Assembly (NCBI RefSeq): GCF_029227915.1
Contig: NC_079880.1
Span: forward strand, 16,884,001-16,948,000
Source: Hydractinia symbiolongicarpus
Lineage: Eukaryota; Cnidaria; Hydrozoa; Anthoathecata; Hydractiniidae
Direction: 5' to 3'
Length of the DNA: 64,000 nt
The translations under genes and the position numbers were made by a program. The notes beneath the pieces were generated by a model. That model was not told the origin of the DNA, did not search any database, and worked only from the letters and a program-made list of their open reading frames with translations. The stretch's first letter is position 1. The number at the start of each line of letters is the position of its first letter. Shown one piece after another: positions 11,471 through 24,666 of this stretch.

Positions 11471-12953
11471 AATAATTTTGTTTTGATGATTTATAAACCA
11501 ACAATTATTTTTGGCACGAATTAGCATGTTTTTAATATAAAAGAAACAATATATTTAAGATATAAAATATTTAAGCTTTTCGTAGTGAGCCACATCATTA
11601 AGCTATAGAATGTTTTAAAACTAAATACATACACATCTAGTTACATCTAAAATTCATAGTTCATGGGAGTTCACGTTATTCCATGTTTAAACATGATATC
11701 CAATTGATCATTGATAACAGGTTTAAACATTCTTGTATAAAATGCTTTTATTATTTCTTATTTTGTGATTGTTCAATGAAGCAAGACACAAAACTCTTCA
11801 ATTATTGCTGTGCCTATCGTTTAGCATTAAATGCTTGACTGATTAAGGTAAAAATGTTCTGACCATCTTATTTCCACGTTCCTTTTGGTTTCTCCGGTAT
11901 AATTCTCTCCACAAAACTAATTTCTTTCATATATAACAACTTTTGTGTGAAACTCTACCCTTTAATGTTTGTTGAAAAAACAAAAAGCTATTTCAGCTTT
12001 TTGTTTTTCAACAAATGGGTATGTTAACTTGTTTTTCAGTTACTTGCATTACGTTCATTGAATAAAAGAATACAAGAATGAGTAAATTTGGTAGGATACT
12101 TTGCTGGCCTGAATTTGTGAAAAATTATTTCTTTCTCAGCAAAAAAGGGCTAATTTTCCATCCTTGATGTAACTCTGCAGTTTTAATATTTCTTCTATAC
12201 TATTTGGGAACAGAAGAACTCCAATGAAAAAGTAAACCCTAGGGACAGCATTAGTTGGAGAGTTTTGTGTCCTACTCCATTGGACAACCAAAAAAGAAAA
12301 ATATGGAAGATTTTTTTATAAGAAATTTTACACCTGTGATTAAAGATCAATTATATATCTTATTTCTAAATTGTTTAAACAAACTCCAATATAAATTTAA
12401 ATTTATTTAAATATATTTAAATGTGTATGTATTTTAGATTTTAAATTTTAAGCTACGTCATAGCCTGATGATATAGTCGATACGAAATGTTTCGCTATCA
12501 AATATTTCATATTTTAAATATATTGATTCTTTTATATTATGATAAATATGGCTTCTTACTTACTAACATGTTTTTATGATTTTGTTTTTACCTACATAAA
12601 TATTGAACTTGGAAAGAATATTTTAAAAAGAATATCTTATTCAATTAACTTTTTGTTCTTCCTTTTTACTGTTAACCATGAAACGGTTCTGCTGTCTTCC
12701 CTCTATTTAACTTCTTATTACTGAAACTATAGCCGATATGGTAAAAACAATGTTTATGTGATGATTTATTGGAATATTTTTATTTCTAGAAAGGATATGT
12801 ACTTCATTCATGTTTTATTTAGATTGTTAGAACAAAGTGTAATGTTAGGCAATCAAAACGAAAAACATGTATAACGTAATAATAAAAAAGCAGTACTTAT
12901 TTTTAAAACTGTTTGGTTTTGAAAAGGTAAACTACAGGCAGTGAAGGACTAGT
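11471..12953. other. Intergenic; one long hairpin
   Basis: AT-rich spacer between the SDA1 stop and the next gene. It holds a near-perfect hairpin at 11968-12015 (arms 22 and 21 nt, loop ATTTC, left arm TTTGTTGAAAAAACAAAAAG...) about 500 bp after the SDA1 stop. Nothing else is supported. Confidence 0.5.
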
Positions 12954-13510
12954 ATGTCTACTAACTCGGATGATGTGTCTTCAGTTGAATATGAACAGAT
13001 GGAAGCCAGTTTTGAATCCATTTTTGGCAGCAGTAATGAAACAATCTTTGGAGATTTGTCCATGACGCTAAAAGAGATTGACGAAACTTTACAAGAACAA
13101 AATGCCGATCATTTGCTCGACAATATTAATGGTGAGTCATCTATGTAGGTAGATATATTGTGCATATGCTAAATTTGTAACACAAAACGCACGCACGCTT
13201 CAACTTCTATTAAACTTTGTGTAGTATTTTTTTACTTCTGGGGACCACGGATCGAATTCCACTCATTGTCAGGCAGTATGTTAGCGATCTACAAATTAGC
13301 TCCACTTCAATTTAATTACACAGAGTACACCCCCTGTTATGATTGGAGATCCGATCTGGGTAAACCATTCTCAGAAGTGGATGAACACACAAATGTACCA
13401 TGATGAAGATTAATTTTAATTATATTATTGTTATTTATAAATGTATAGATTCGTCCCACTTTTTGAAAGAGCTGATCACAAAACAGCAACGTTCCCACCA
13501 GAAGATACAA
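12954..13510 (+). CDS. Small uncharacterised gene, first two exons
   Basis: ATG at 12954 opens an exon to 13131 (donor GTGAGT), and a second exon runs 13449-13510 (acceptor AG at 13447-13448, donor GTATGT). The split codon (G plus AT) keeps one frame. The protein begins MSTNSDDVSSVEYEQ, is acidic and serine-rich, then forms a probable amphipathic helix (ELITKQQRSHQKIQ). A possible third lysine-rich exon lies at about 13733-13768, but its donor is weak and phase uncertain. I recognise no family. The last exons are not identified. It could alternatively be an alternative 5' end of the coiled-coil gene downstream, though the phase of exon 2 does not fit exon 21463. Confidence 0.5.
13236..13312 (-). 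mobile_element. tRNA-like SINE head remnant
   Basis: Read leftward, about 75 nt resembles a tRNA: an A-box-like GAGCTAATTTGTAGATCGC and a B-box-like AATTCGATCC spaced about 40 nt apart. It lies in the first intron of the small gene. Arms are too degraded for a functional tRNA, so a SINE remnant is the better reading. Confidence 0.4.
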
Positions 13511-14789
13511 GTATGTATGCTTATTTTGTGCATCTTAAATATATTAATTTTCAAGATTTGTACAAGTTTTTCCAATTAAAAATATTGGTAAATTCACTAT
13601 TCACCAAATTTGCAAAGATTTTTAATTTTTCTTGTTTTAAAAAAGGGATTTACGAGCGATTTCAATTTTTTTCTGTTTTACCTGCAATTTACAGTAGATA
13701 TGTGAATTTCAACTTTAAGCTTCTTATGTAGAATCTTCAAAGAAACATCCAAAGAAGAAAAATAAAGGTTATGTCTTTTTTTAAAAAAAATAAATGAATG
13801 AATTATTAAATACAAATATCTTAATAAAACCCGTTGTCTGTTGCACCGAAAATTACAGTACCAGCATGCGATTCTGTGTTTTTGTATTATTGCATTTGCA
13901 GCTTCCGAAAATCACTAAATAAAAAACACTGAATCGCATTTTTGATATAGTCTCTTCTATCTTGGAAATCTATGTAGTGGCCTTTAAATGTTCCTATTTT
14001 GACCTCTATATCTTCTAAGTGCGTGTTTTAGCCTCATAAATCTGAAAGCAATATTTAGATTTTAGCCAACTTACTTTGTAATCAGGAGCTAACTACCTTC
14101 GAAGGTAGTTACAACTTTTATGTCCCTTTATCACCTTTTTTAGATACATACAAACCTTGTATTTTTATTTTTGGTGGTTTGTAGCCTACAGCTAGGGCCC
14201 AAAAAGGTACTTCCCTTTTTATAACATAGAACAAAGAGTTAAAAAAAATTGCATCAAAAACTATTTTTTTCCTTACTCACACCTTAAAATGTATTATTAA
14301 AAAAAGCCACTGACAAGAACGAAAAACATGCGCAAAATTAGGGGACTGGAGCAGACTAAAAAAGAGAACACGTGTATATAGTTGTTAAACAAAAATATAA
14401 TTTAAAAACCAGGAATTCCGCTTATTTTTTGCTTTATTCTGGCAGTAAACAGACTAACTAGCAAGGAACGAGCACTCGGACAATCATCTAAGTAAATTAA
14501 AAAATTGCATGCCAAAGCGGCGTTTGAACTGCTTTTGGGTTGAAACAGATACAAAATGCGAAAATCTGGGATATTCAAAAATTGTGTATTGACGATTTTC
14601 CCAAGTCACTGTGAAAAGTCATTCTCGTTTTATTTATTTCTCATTTTAACCAAGTTGCGCTAGCTATTTTGTTTTTGCCTAGCTTAATGGCAAATGACAA
14701 TTGTTTTCATCAAGAATATTATCTTCATGATGCTTGCGTTACTTTTTAATAAATTGGAACTGTCGCTCCCATTTTAGTCTAATATAATC
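13511..14789. other. Non-coding; 22-bp perfect palindrome
   Basis: Contains the perfect palindrome TAACTACCTTC/GAAGGTAGTTA at 14090-14111. Otherwise AT-rich sequence with nothing I can support, apart from the tentative 13733-13768 exon noted above. Confidence 0.5.
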
Positions 14790-15091
14790 ATGGATGATTT
14801 GAAAGCTTCGACTAAGAAATCACAGCTAAACAACGCCGAATCAAACGTGTTACTTAGGTCATTATCATTGTCGTTCACTGACAATTCGTCACAACTTTCG
14901 CACGAACAAGAAGTTTCGGTCATAGCAAAAGATAGCATTTCCTGCCCAGCGTCAAGAAATCAGATGGAAGTTGAATCGGAGTATAGCTTAGGTAGTTATT
15001 TTGAAGTAACAAGTACTTCTTTACATAGACAAACTCACTTTGACGAAGCTAACTCTGGAACGACAAGTGGTTTTTCATGCTCCGGCGAAAA
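14790..15091 (+). CDS. Coiled-coil protein gene, first exon
   Basis: ATG at 14790 opens 302 nt ending in donor GTACGG at 15092, leaving phase 1. The encoded about 100 residues are serine/threonine-rich and probably disordered (starts MDDLKASTKKSQLNN, later LLRSLSLSFTDNSSQ). The phase matches the acceptor at 21461-21462, where the next exon in this direction begins, so I treat it as the N-terminus of the coiled-coil protein. The 6.4-kb intron makes this linkage an inference. Exon content alone does not identify a family. Confidence 0.55.
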
Positions 15092-17484
15092 TGGTACGGA
15101 TTATTATTACTATCTTAATTTATTAAATGTAATGTTCTGAAAAAATAAGGGTAGTTAACCTTTTATATGCAAAATTACTAAAATCTAGTCTATGCTGAGT
15201 TCGTGTATGATTGTTTCAACTGAATATCTTTCTCATGGCATTAAGACCCTAAATTCAGTTCTCTCTAAAACACGTAATAAATTCTTTCAGCTTTTTGAAT
15301 GGCCGTATCTTGACATCAGTATGAAAGAACATTGTTGCCAATGAATGATTTGCAAGTGTTGATGCACTGCGTCCCGTGATAATTAGAAACATTTTTAATC
15401 TATTTATTTCGAATATACCGTTTTGAACAGGGAGTTTTTCTGTAGTCGCGAATTTAACAAAATTTTACAGAATTTAAAGAAGACAGATACAAAGTCAAAA
15501 TTTTTTGTCCGCTAATTAGAGATTTAATATATAGAAAAAATCGGCTAGTAGCAAAATATGCATCTGTAATGCTCAGGTGAGGCCACACCAGCATTCCATT
15601 TGTTTCTTCCAGCCAACCTGTCTGTACTTCTAAGGCATCTCGGATATTTTCATGCTGATAGCTAAGCTTTTTTTTTAGTACTCTAATCATAATCTTTCTG
15701 TATGTTGACATCAGAACATTCCTGATAAGCTGCAAATGCTCTAGTAAAAAAAATAATAAAAAAATACTACTATGCTAGTGAATGACTGTCTACTCTTGCA
15801 CTGTTATCTACTCATGCACTGTTAACTGACTTAGAGTTAGCAAAAGAAGAGTGCTTAGCTAGCAAACATTTTTTAAATGTAAAGATATATATAGCTGGCT
15901 AGGTTAATTAGACAAGCTATAAAATGTTAAAGTTATTCTCTATATACTATTTAACCTTTGCAAGGATATTGTTTTCCAAAAATTTAACCCAATAAAATTA
16001 TTCATGCGGTAGTTTCTTCTTCATGCCTGGCGGCAAGCTCTTCATTACTCCTAACAACTTTTTTTCAGAAAGTAAAACTGGCTCACAACTTGAATTACTA
16101 GCCAGTACAACAAACCAGAATTAGCAGTTCTCTATTGACTTAACTGCTGCTGCATGGCTTGAGGCACCGATAAATTTTCATGAGTTTGTAAGCACTGATT
16201 CAATATAAACCGCGCGAAATTAAATTCCGACAGACTCGGCGAATAATACGGTGTATTGTGTACAATTAATTGTGTGCAATATATTGCAGCAGTGGGAACA
16301 CAGGACTTTTTTTCTTTCAAATTACAGCAAGATTAAGAAAGTAACTTATGTTGATATTTTAATGTAGGGTAAGTCCAAAACCAGTAAAGGCATGGCTATA
16401 AAACTATTTTTCTTATTTCTACAAATGTAGCTACTAAGCCACGGAAAAAAAATTTTTTTTAAGAAAAGTTTAAATATTCTTATATGCTTTAGCTTATTAC
16501 TACATGTGAACAAAAAATCATAAATTATGCACATAATAAGCGTAATTTACCTTTCAGATTAAATAACTCATTCAAAAACCTTCAGTATCGCTTGGAATTT
16601 GCAACATAAGTTCTTTATTGTGTTTACACTGTTTTCTATGAAACAGAATTTTATTATTACTTTTAAATTTCAAAATTGACCGTCAAACTATAAAAAATCA
16701 CCGCATATTCGTCGACCAAAGAAATGTAATATTGCCTGCAAATATCGGTAGGCTCTCTACACAAAACCCAATCCCGACAGTAGTCCAAAACATATATATT
16801 GATCATAAACGTGCATATTTAACAACACGGCACATTTATGTATGCCTGTCTATGTGGGGCGCTTTGAACCCAGTTTCCTAAGGCATATTTCTTCTTGAAA
16901 ATAGTAAGGAAAGTGATTTATTCGGAAACTCGCTATTTTTTCAACAACCTTATTCAGTTAAAAAATCCAAAGAGATTATAGATGGGTAAACAAAAAAAAA
17001 AAAAGAAACTTTTGGAGTTTAATGGTTATGCTGGTATTTTACACATAAAAAATTACATATAAAACTATTTAGTTCGTTTTTACTCGTTGTAGACTCAAAG
17101 TAGTGTTTACCTCTAATATGCGCCTGGCTAATTATTTCTCATTTAAAGATCGTATACAGAAACTTTTACCTTGTTTTGGACTTTTCTTCATGCTATCCAC
17201 CATCTTTTGAGAATTTTAATATTCTAACGCGCGAGTCTAATAATTTTAAAGTCACGCTGAAGAAGAGTCTGCTCATTGAGAGAGATCGACCATTCCTTAA
17301 TAAGTCGGTTAAGTCTATGCCTCTTGAGCTATTTTGATACGATTTTGATACAAGTCATTAATTTTATTATTACTTTTTATTTTATTTTATTTTAAAACGA
17401 TGATTTTGTTGAAATATTGTATGATCATGCTCGCATGAAGCGAAAGCTTACATGAACTTGTCGCAAAAATAGTCGTGTTTTTTT
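15092..17484. other. Intronic, mostly unassigned
   Basis: Inside the long first intron of the coiled-coil gene. A 93-codon - strand ORF at 15735-15454 (with YQHENIRDALEVQTGWLEE) looks protein-like and may be transposon debris, but I cannot place it. The rest shows nothing I can support. Confidence 0.4.
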
Positions 17485-20290
17485 TCACCAATATAAAAAT
17501 CTAAATGGAAAATACACTATTTTGATGTTGTTTTTCTCGCTTTGACTACATGCCCACTCATAATCCTTTTCCTTGAAAACCTTCGCAGGAATCTTTTCCC
17601 AAATCCTGTGGTACCATTCGTCACAAAATTTGCAATTTGCCTTGTGGAAATTTTTATTGTTTGTAGGGAACCATGGTTGTCTACAAAAACAAAAAATCTT
17701 GTAGATGTTCATTTTATCCTTACACCGACTTACTCTTTTTTCTTTTGTCACAGTAGGAAATTTTTGCATCATTCTGCGTTCGAGACAACTAACAAGATCG
17801 TTGTCGTAGAAAAGGAGCGTTGGATCATCGCCGAACGCTAAACTGGTTGCAAATGCTATTGCAAATAGGCCACAGTTAACACCATTTCGTTGCTGTTAAA
17901 CAGGCATCGTGCGTATATGTATAGCACCAGAACTGCATCCGGAGTACGATGCAATTTGTTTTAAGACATCCTCCTTTATTTTCCATCCAACAAGATTGTC
18001 AAAAATGTCGTGGTGTTAATTGTGTACTCTTTTATCATTATCTGTGAGATATTTTCGACTTAGATTTCTTTCGAAAGACCGACCTTTTCAATGCAGTGCT
18101 TCGTGAAAGCCTGAAGTTTATTGTGTAACCAAGATGGTAGAGTCTATTGTACTTTCTATACTCGGAATTTCGCCGAATATTTGCTTCAACATACCTAAAA
18201 AAATGAACAAAACGTTATAGACGTAACATAAAAGGATTGCTTCAGTGAAACATAATGTTTAAAGTACCTTGAAAAGGTTTCTGGTAGAAAATCTGTAACC
18301 AAAACACTTATCATGCCACTAATAGACGTGTTTTGTACTGGAACAGGAACTCATACTTAAAATCTTTATTTTTTCTCTCGACGACATTTGTATTGACGGA
18401 TATTTCCATTAAACCTTGTCGAAAGTGTTTTACCCATCTCTAAAAGAATTTGAATATTTTTTAACAAATGAGCCGCTTTTCACAATTGAATTATCACAAA
18501 AATGCACTTACCTTATGGCAGGGAAGCCAGAAGTCTTCCATAGATTTTTTATACTCTTCAAGCAAGTATGCGTTAGCTATTCTTCGCAATCTTAGTAGAA
18601 CCATGTCCTTCATGGAACTCATACTTGAGCCAGTACAAAGTCATTGCTCCCAAGCTTGTTCGCGATGAAAAGCACATAACAACACCAGGAAATCTAAAAT
18701 AAGGTTTTTAAAAAAAGATTTATTACTTGATTTGTAACTTATAAAAAAATATATATACAAAAACAATATAGACTTACCAGGAAACTTTCTTTCAATTGAA
18801 ACTATCTTCTCTTCATAATTATCGACCATGAAGCATATTGGCGTATCATTCCAACTTTTTAAAACTTCTAAAGCTTTCGTGATTGCATCAGCTGTTTCAT
18901 CCTGCATTGCGAAAGAGCCATCAATCTGATAATCGACATTCGTCTTCAGGGCAACGAAGAATAGAGGGATCGAATACTTTGTCGTTTTATAGGTAGCAAA
19001 CATATGTGATAACCATAACGCTTTAAAATGCCTTTGTGTAGATGTTTGATGAACAAACAAAAGTGATAAGTAAAAGAAAAAAGTATGAAATAAAATATAC
19101 CTGTATAAATTTATCTTCCACTTTTTCGCCTATTTTCCGGTTGTAAGTCATTGTTCAGCTTTTCAAACTCTGTTTCAGCATCTTTTACCGGTTTTCCGTA
19201 ACTACGAAAGAAGAAGTTATCGTTCGGGTACTCTTTTTTCCATTCCTGAATTTTGATATCCAAATTTGCTTGATCGAGCTTTGCGAAACGTAGTTTTACA
19301 GCTGCTTTGTACATATGATTACCTACGTCTTTTATTGTTGAATGGAAGCAGCGACTGGTACATCGGCTTTGCCTCGGAACATTTCATTTTTGACATAAAT
19401 TTTGATATGTCTTGACATCCCCCTTACATTTCTTACTCCCTCTCCTACCAATTGAAGGATTTTATTAATGATTCCAACATGCTGAAAAAGATTTTACTGT
19501 ATTAAATACTACTTTTTAGAATATTTATATAAATAAATTGCACAAATTGCAGCCGTACCTCGCCTAGCGAGTGTCCAATATCCGAGCTCTTTTCAGAAAT
19601 GACGCATATTTCTGTTTGCAAGTGTCTTAATCTGTATTCCATATTTTTTTAAGCTTTCGGCGTTCAGTATTTGTGTCTGCCTACGTGTAAGAATATTTAC
19701 TTAATTAACAAGTCATCTTATGTCATCGGACATTATTATCAATAATAAAGGTGCCACCTACTTTAAAACTTTTGAAGAAAATCACATCTCGAATTACGAT
19801 TTTTGTAGGACAGTTCATCTTTTTAGTAGTCTGGGACAGAAATCTTGATTTCCCAAATGTTCTTAAATTTGATATGTCACCCTAAATAAAATTGTTTAGT
19901 CTATATATGACATGTACAACATAAGCCATGGTATCAACAAAAACAAACAAAAACTTTACTCTCTAACTTTTCCGATGTCGACTTTTGACTCTTTATATTT
20001 GGTGGTTCACGCCATGAGTGCAATGATTATGGAAGGAATTCCATTAAATTTTAGTTTTTTCTCGTCATAATGAGTTTTCTTCTCCTCAAAAAGTATTTTA
20101 TGATCCAATGAGTTGTAGCCTAGAAAAATATTAAGACACATTGATAGATATTTTTTTATATAAGAAGCTAGTTTAAAGTAAAGAAAACTACAAAGGTGGT
20201 ATTGGTATCAAGTTCAAACTGCTTGATTGCTACTCCTGCTTCCGAAATGGATGAAAACCTCACTTGCGGCTCTGTGTCCTAAAAGTATAA
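17485..20290 (-). pseudogene. MULE-type (Mutator) transposase remnant
   Basis: Read leftward from about 20290. N-terminal pieces (RFSSISEAG near 20260; DHKILFEEKKTHYDEKKLKF near 20090) lead to YPNDNFFFRSYGK (19240-19200). The MULE core follows, 19060-18780: FATYKTTKYSIPLFFVALKT, DGSFAMQDETADAITKALEV, FMVDNYEEKI and FPG. After a GT-AG intron at about 18781-18685 comes VLLCAFHREQAWEQ. The C-terminal PHD-like zinc finger is at 17700-17520 (CFCRQPW ... CKFCDEWYH ... YEWACSQ). The order of blocks matches full-length family members. Stops and frame changes throughout make it a dead copy in the host gene's intron. Confidence 0.8.
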
Positions 20291-20930
20291 GAAGAAGAAG
20301 AGTAGTTGAATACAAAATAAGAGCGCAAGTCTATAAAGTTTCAAAAGGACTAGAAAAAAAGAAAACAGCAAAAAGTTACTGCTCGACTCAAAGCTAAAAT
20401 AATACTAATAATACCATACAACATGCAAACAAACAGAAACAAGCAAAAAACAAACAAATAACAAAACATAAAAACAACATAAAAACATAAAAAACTAATG
20501 AAAAATACCTTCATTTTTCAGTTCCATGATAAAAGGTTGCTGTCGTCGAAGTAAAAACGAAAAGTTAACTTCTACAACAGTACCAAATTATTTTAAGGTC
20601 GCGACGCCATGTGCTACCATTAGCTACGCTCCTCTAGATAATAACATTATGGTGCCAGAAATCAAAATATGTTTCCCGCACACTATGTGGGAAACATTAT
20701 ATGTCATATCCTATGCATATGTTTAAACTTCTGGATTGGGTTTTATGTAAAGAGTCTTCCGCAAATATCAGGCAAATATCTCTTTCCTATCAAAACTTAT
20801 GCTTTTTGAAAGGTCATAATTTGAAAAAACAGTTACGAAAGCCAAAGCAAAATATTAAAGAAATAATCTTGTGTAACAATGTACAACAAAATTGTCCATA
20901 TCCATAAGTTTTCCCTTCTTCAAGCTCTTT

Positions 20931-21230
20931 TTATCTTAATCCTTTTCTAACTGCTCTACGCTTTTTACGTCCCAACTTGACACAGTCCGTTGACTTGCGG
21001 TTAGAATGTTTGATATGACAAGTGTCTACTTTTGCACTTTCCTCTGTAGTAGAAAAACCACAGTCTATGCCTGATTTTTGAAACATAGGAATTAGTCCCA
21101 TAGCACCATCATTATAAGCAATAACAGCAAAACCTACTGAAGTTTTAAAAACACGATTTCCAACATAAATTCTCTTTGGCCACCTTGTCAAAATTAAATT
21201 ATTAAGAGATTCGCAAATAAAGTGTTGCAA
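20931..21230 (-). pseudogene. Mutator-like transposase C-terminal remnant
   Basis: A 99-codon frame encodes the C-terminal part of the Mutator-like transposase family widespread in cnidarians and arthropods (the PF20700 type, by recall). It has YVGNRVFKTSVGFAVIAYND, GAMGLIPMFQKSGI, and a basic end NRKSTDCVKLGRKKRRAVRK. Only the C-terminus is present and it differs from the MULE remnant to its left, so it is a separate insertion. Confidence 0.6.
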
Positions 21231-21462
21231 AGATCGTTGCTTGAGTGTTTACAAGCATGCTGTTAAACGCGTATTAAAATACGTAGTTTTTTTCCTTGTT
21301 GCCACCTTAACTTAAGAAAATTAGAAAAGTCCCAATGCTTTCCCGCATTGTAGCGTCTTTACAAAAAAATTAAAGATAAATAACACAAGTTGGAAAGCTT
21401 CTCAAACTTCGTCTTATTAAATTAAAATTCTCTAAATTTCCTAAAGTTTCGCATATTTTTAG

Positions 21463-24400
21463 AATTGTTTCTACCAATTTCTCTTGAGATGGGTGCTGTA
21501 AACGTTAATAACAGAAAACACAATGAAATTAAATTCCTCACTGAAAAAGACAAAGCCGGCAATTTAGTTAATGGCGAACCTATTAACAGACCTCTTGTGG
21601 ATATTGGAAATGAGAATATATCTGTTGAACAGATTAGCAAAGGAAAGAAAGAAACGTCTGTGCATACCGCTCTGAGTGTATCAGCAAGTAAGATAGTAGA
21701 CGAGCAAATAAAAGGTAGTGTACAACACATTCTTAGTAACGACATATACGCAACACGACGCTTAAAGTTGAAAAAAGTTTTTTAGAGAAGTCCAACGGAA
21801 AACATATTCACCACAAATAAAGTACTATAAGTATAAAAATCTCATTTGCCATCCAAAACAAAAGTTCTCTTCACTTTGACTTCAATGAAATCAATGTATT
21901 CGCTTTTGTTAGGCAGATTTAGATTATCAAGACCTTAGGATGCCAAAAATTTACTTCACGAATAAATCAATAACTGTGAAGAACTTTGCGCAAATGAAAA
22001 CATTGTACTTAAGCAAGTTCCCGTTTCCAAAGTTGCTCGTGTATTAATCTTGAAGTTGCCATGTTACCTAACTGGGCTGGAGTTATGCATCATAAGAAAT
22101 AGCTTGTGCAAGATTATAGAAACAGATTTCAGGTTAGATGAAAAACAAGTAAGGTATGAGCTTTGCAATTCCTTTAGGTGTTAAATTGGTTTTGTTTTAA
22201 TAAACTTTTAGAAGGAGAAGAGACAGACAATTTACTTCTGTATTTCGACCTAATGTCTGCGCATATTCAGGAAATGAAGCTAGAGAAAGAACGAATGAAA
22301 TTGGATGTTTTGGTTGCTTTGAGAACAAAATTACAAAATGTCTACGACGGTGAAAGCTTGGAGAAAATACCTGCAAAGTTTGCGGAGAAGATCAACGATA
22401 ATTTGTGCGAAGTCATGATTGCAGAGGTGATGAGAGTGAAAGAAGAAGAAGAAGCAAAGTGCACAAAGGAAAAGGAGGGATACTTGTTGCAAATAAAAAA
22501 AATGTCATCGGAACTCGCTGAACTTGCTAAAGAGAAATGCGAGTTAAGTGTCGAGTTAAACACATACAAAGAACATCTGTCCAAGTTAAAAGAATCATTC
22601 GACAAAAGTGATAATTTAGAAAACCGTGTCGTATATTTGGAAGACTTGTTACGAAGTGTTGAGAAAGAAAACGAGAAATTAAAAGTGGACACGTGGCAAC
22701 TGAGGAAAGAAAACGAAAAGGTAAATAAAAAGGTGAGAGACCTGGACCATGCGTGCGAAGATTCTTGCCGGAAATACGACTGTTTGAAGATGTCGGAAAA
22801 AACGATGCGACAAACGACGCGTCAAGAGATTGTCAATCTGATCGCGCAAAACAAAAAGGCCAACGACGAACTATTTACCGTGAAAAACCAGAAGGAAAAC
22901 TTACGACTAGAATTGGAACGTGCAAAAAATTCAAAGGAGACTGATTTAACGATAATTAAACGCTTGGAGGAGAAACTAAATAGTCAAAAAAGTTTTTTGC
23001 AGAATATGCACGAGGATTCCAACAAAAACTTTGAAAATAATTTAAAATTAGAAAGCAAGGCCACGGAATATAAGCAGAAGTTAAAGAAGTGCGTCAACGT
23101 TTTGGAGGCTGCGCGAAAGGAAAACAAAAGGTTAAGCGATAATGCACATGCTCTCCAAAATGAAATAGATGAATGTCGTACGGTAAAGCATAATTTAAAA
23201 ATGAAAGAGTCTGACCTCATATTACAACACGCAAAAGAGAGAACTGAATTAGAAAATACCGTTAATAAGTTGACAGAAAACGAACATATTTTAAAAGAAA
23301 AGCTGCAGACATTGGAGAGAGCGATGCAGTATTATAAAAACACTTTAAAAACACAGACACTTGTCACAGACACTTTAAATTGGTCAACTCTAAGAAAAAA
23401 AAACAAATTACTGAAAGACACCACCTCAGATAATTCTCATGTAAATTTCATTAAACTGGCTGCTCCTCAAACAAGAGTTTTAGCTTCATCGACAGCGAAT
23501 ATACCGCCTGTTAACTTATCCAAATCACTTAATTTTCGTCACTCTTCTACAGCAAATAGTAACACTAATCTTGAATCCTTTTATGAAACAAAGAATTCTT
23601 GGAGAAAACCACCAACCTCACCTGTGCACCACTTGCCACCTCAAAGTGGGCACATAAACAGCTCTGAAGAACGTGTTTTCCAATTCCACGGCGACACTGC
23701 AAACGTTGATGGTACAATGATCTACGGTACAGGATATGTTTCGCCATTCGTCAACAACAAACTGAAGTACTCTGAAGACGACACAAGGTGAGCAGAAAAG
23801 AATGTTAACTAGCAGATGACATCCTATATAACATGTTTTAAACGCTCATTTCAAAAATTGTAAATCCATAGGCTTTAAATTTCCGTCTGTGTTTTTCCGG
23901 TATGTAGTTAGTTTTTCTACGCATTTTTTAGATTGTTTCTTAAAGAGATGACGTATAAGCTTGAACATACCGAAAATGCTCTAAAGTTGGCTGATCAAGA
24001 CGAATACATGTCTTCATTACTGACGGGGAAGAATTTGGAAGAGAGGGTATGAGAAGAAAACTTTCATTTCTTTATTTATTTTCACGATATCTAAAAAGGA
24101 TATGACTGATATACGATATCGCCCACTAAATGTGAATTCAAGACTACACTTCCCCTCCTTTGGTCAAGCTATTAAAGCTATTAGTGTGATTAGTGTGATA
24201 TTTTGCACAGTGCTTGGCAAAAACATTTGTAAAACTATTTATTTTTGTTTGTATCTAGGGATTTTGTTGCGTGTGTACATATGGCAATAAATATGGCACG
24301 AAAAAATATTTGGCCGACACTCTGTGTATTGATAGGCTAAACCTACTGTCGTTGTTCTTATACCAGCTTCAAACTTTCATAGACGACTCAATGAAAGATT

Positions 24401-24666
24401 TATAACATGCCCCAAATTAATAATTTTGGATCATTTTTGTCTGAATATTAATCCGTCCGAAATTTGCGTTGTCCGAAAGGCTTCTTTTTGGTTTTATTTT
24501 TCACAGATTTATGATTTTATTTTTTGAGTTTTTTAACAAAGCAAATTAGTGTCATACTTTGATATTTGTCTTCGTTTGTTAGAAAATTGTTCGTTTATTG
24601 ACGATAAAGTGATTTAATTTTTATTTTCAGGTTCAAACCCTCCGTTCTGAAGTGATGCGTTTGTGA
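21463..24666 (+). CDS. Coiled-coil protein gene, exons 2-5
   Basis: Exons 21463-21714, 22212-23787, 23932-24046 and 24631-24666 connect without frame breaks (split codons G/AA at 21714-22212 and AG/A at 23787-23932; phase 0 at 24046). All introns are GT-AG; the stop TGA is at 24664-24666. The large exon (525 codons) is almost entirely heptad-rich coiled coil (for example LEDLLRSVEKENEKLK and LRLELERAKNSKETD). A serine/proline-rich linker follows near its end (RKPPTSPVHHLPPQSG). The C-terminus is a short helix, EYMSSLLTGKNLEERVQTL then RSEVMRL. Length with the proposed first exon is about 760 residues. The layout suggests a cytoskeletal or centrosomal scaffold, but I cannot name the orthologue. 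Confidence 0.8.

Noticed and set aside
15454-15735. 93-codon - strand ORF as a host gene
   Set aside because: Protein-like but isolated, no supporting splice sites checked in both directions and no family recalled; noted only as possible debris.
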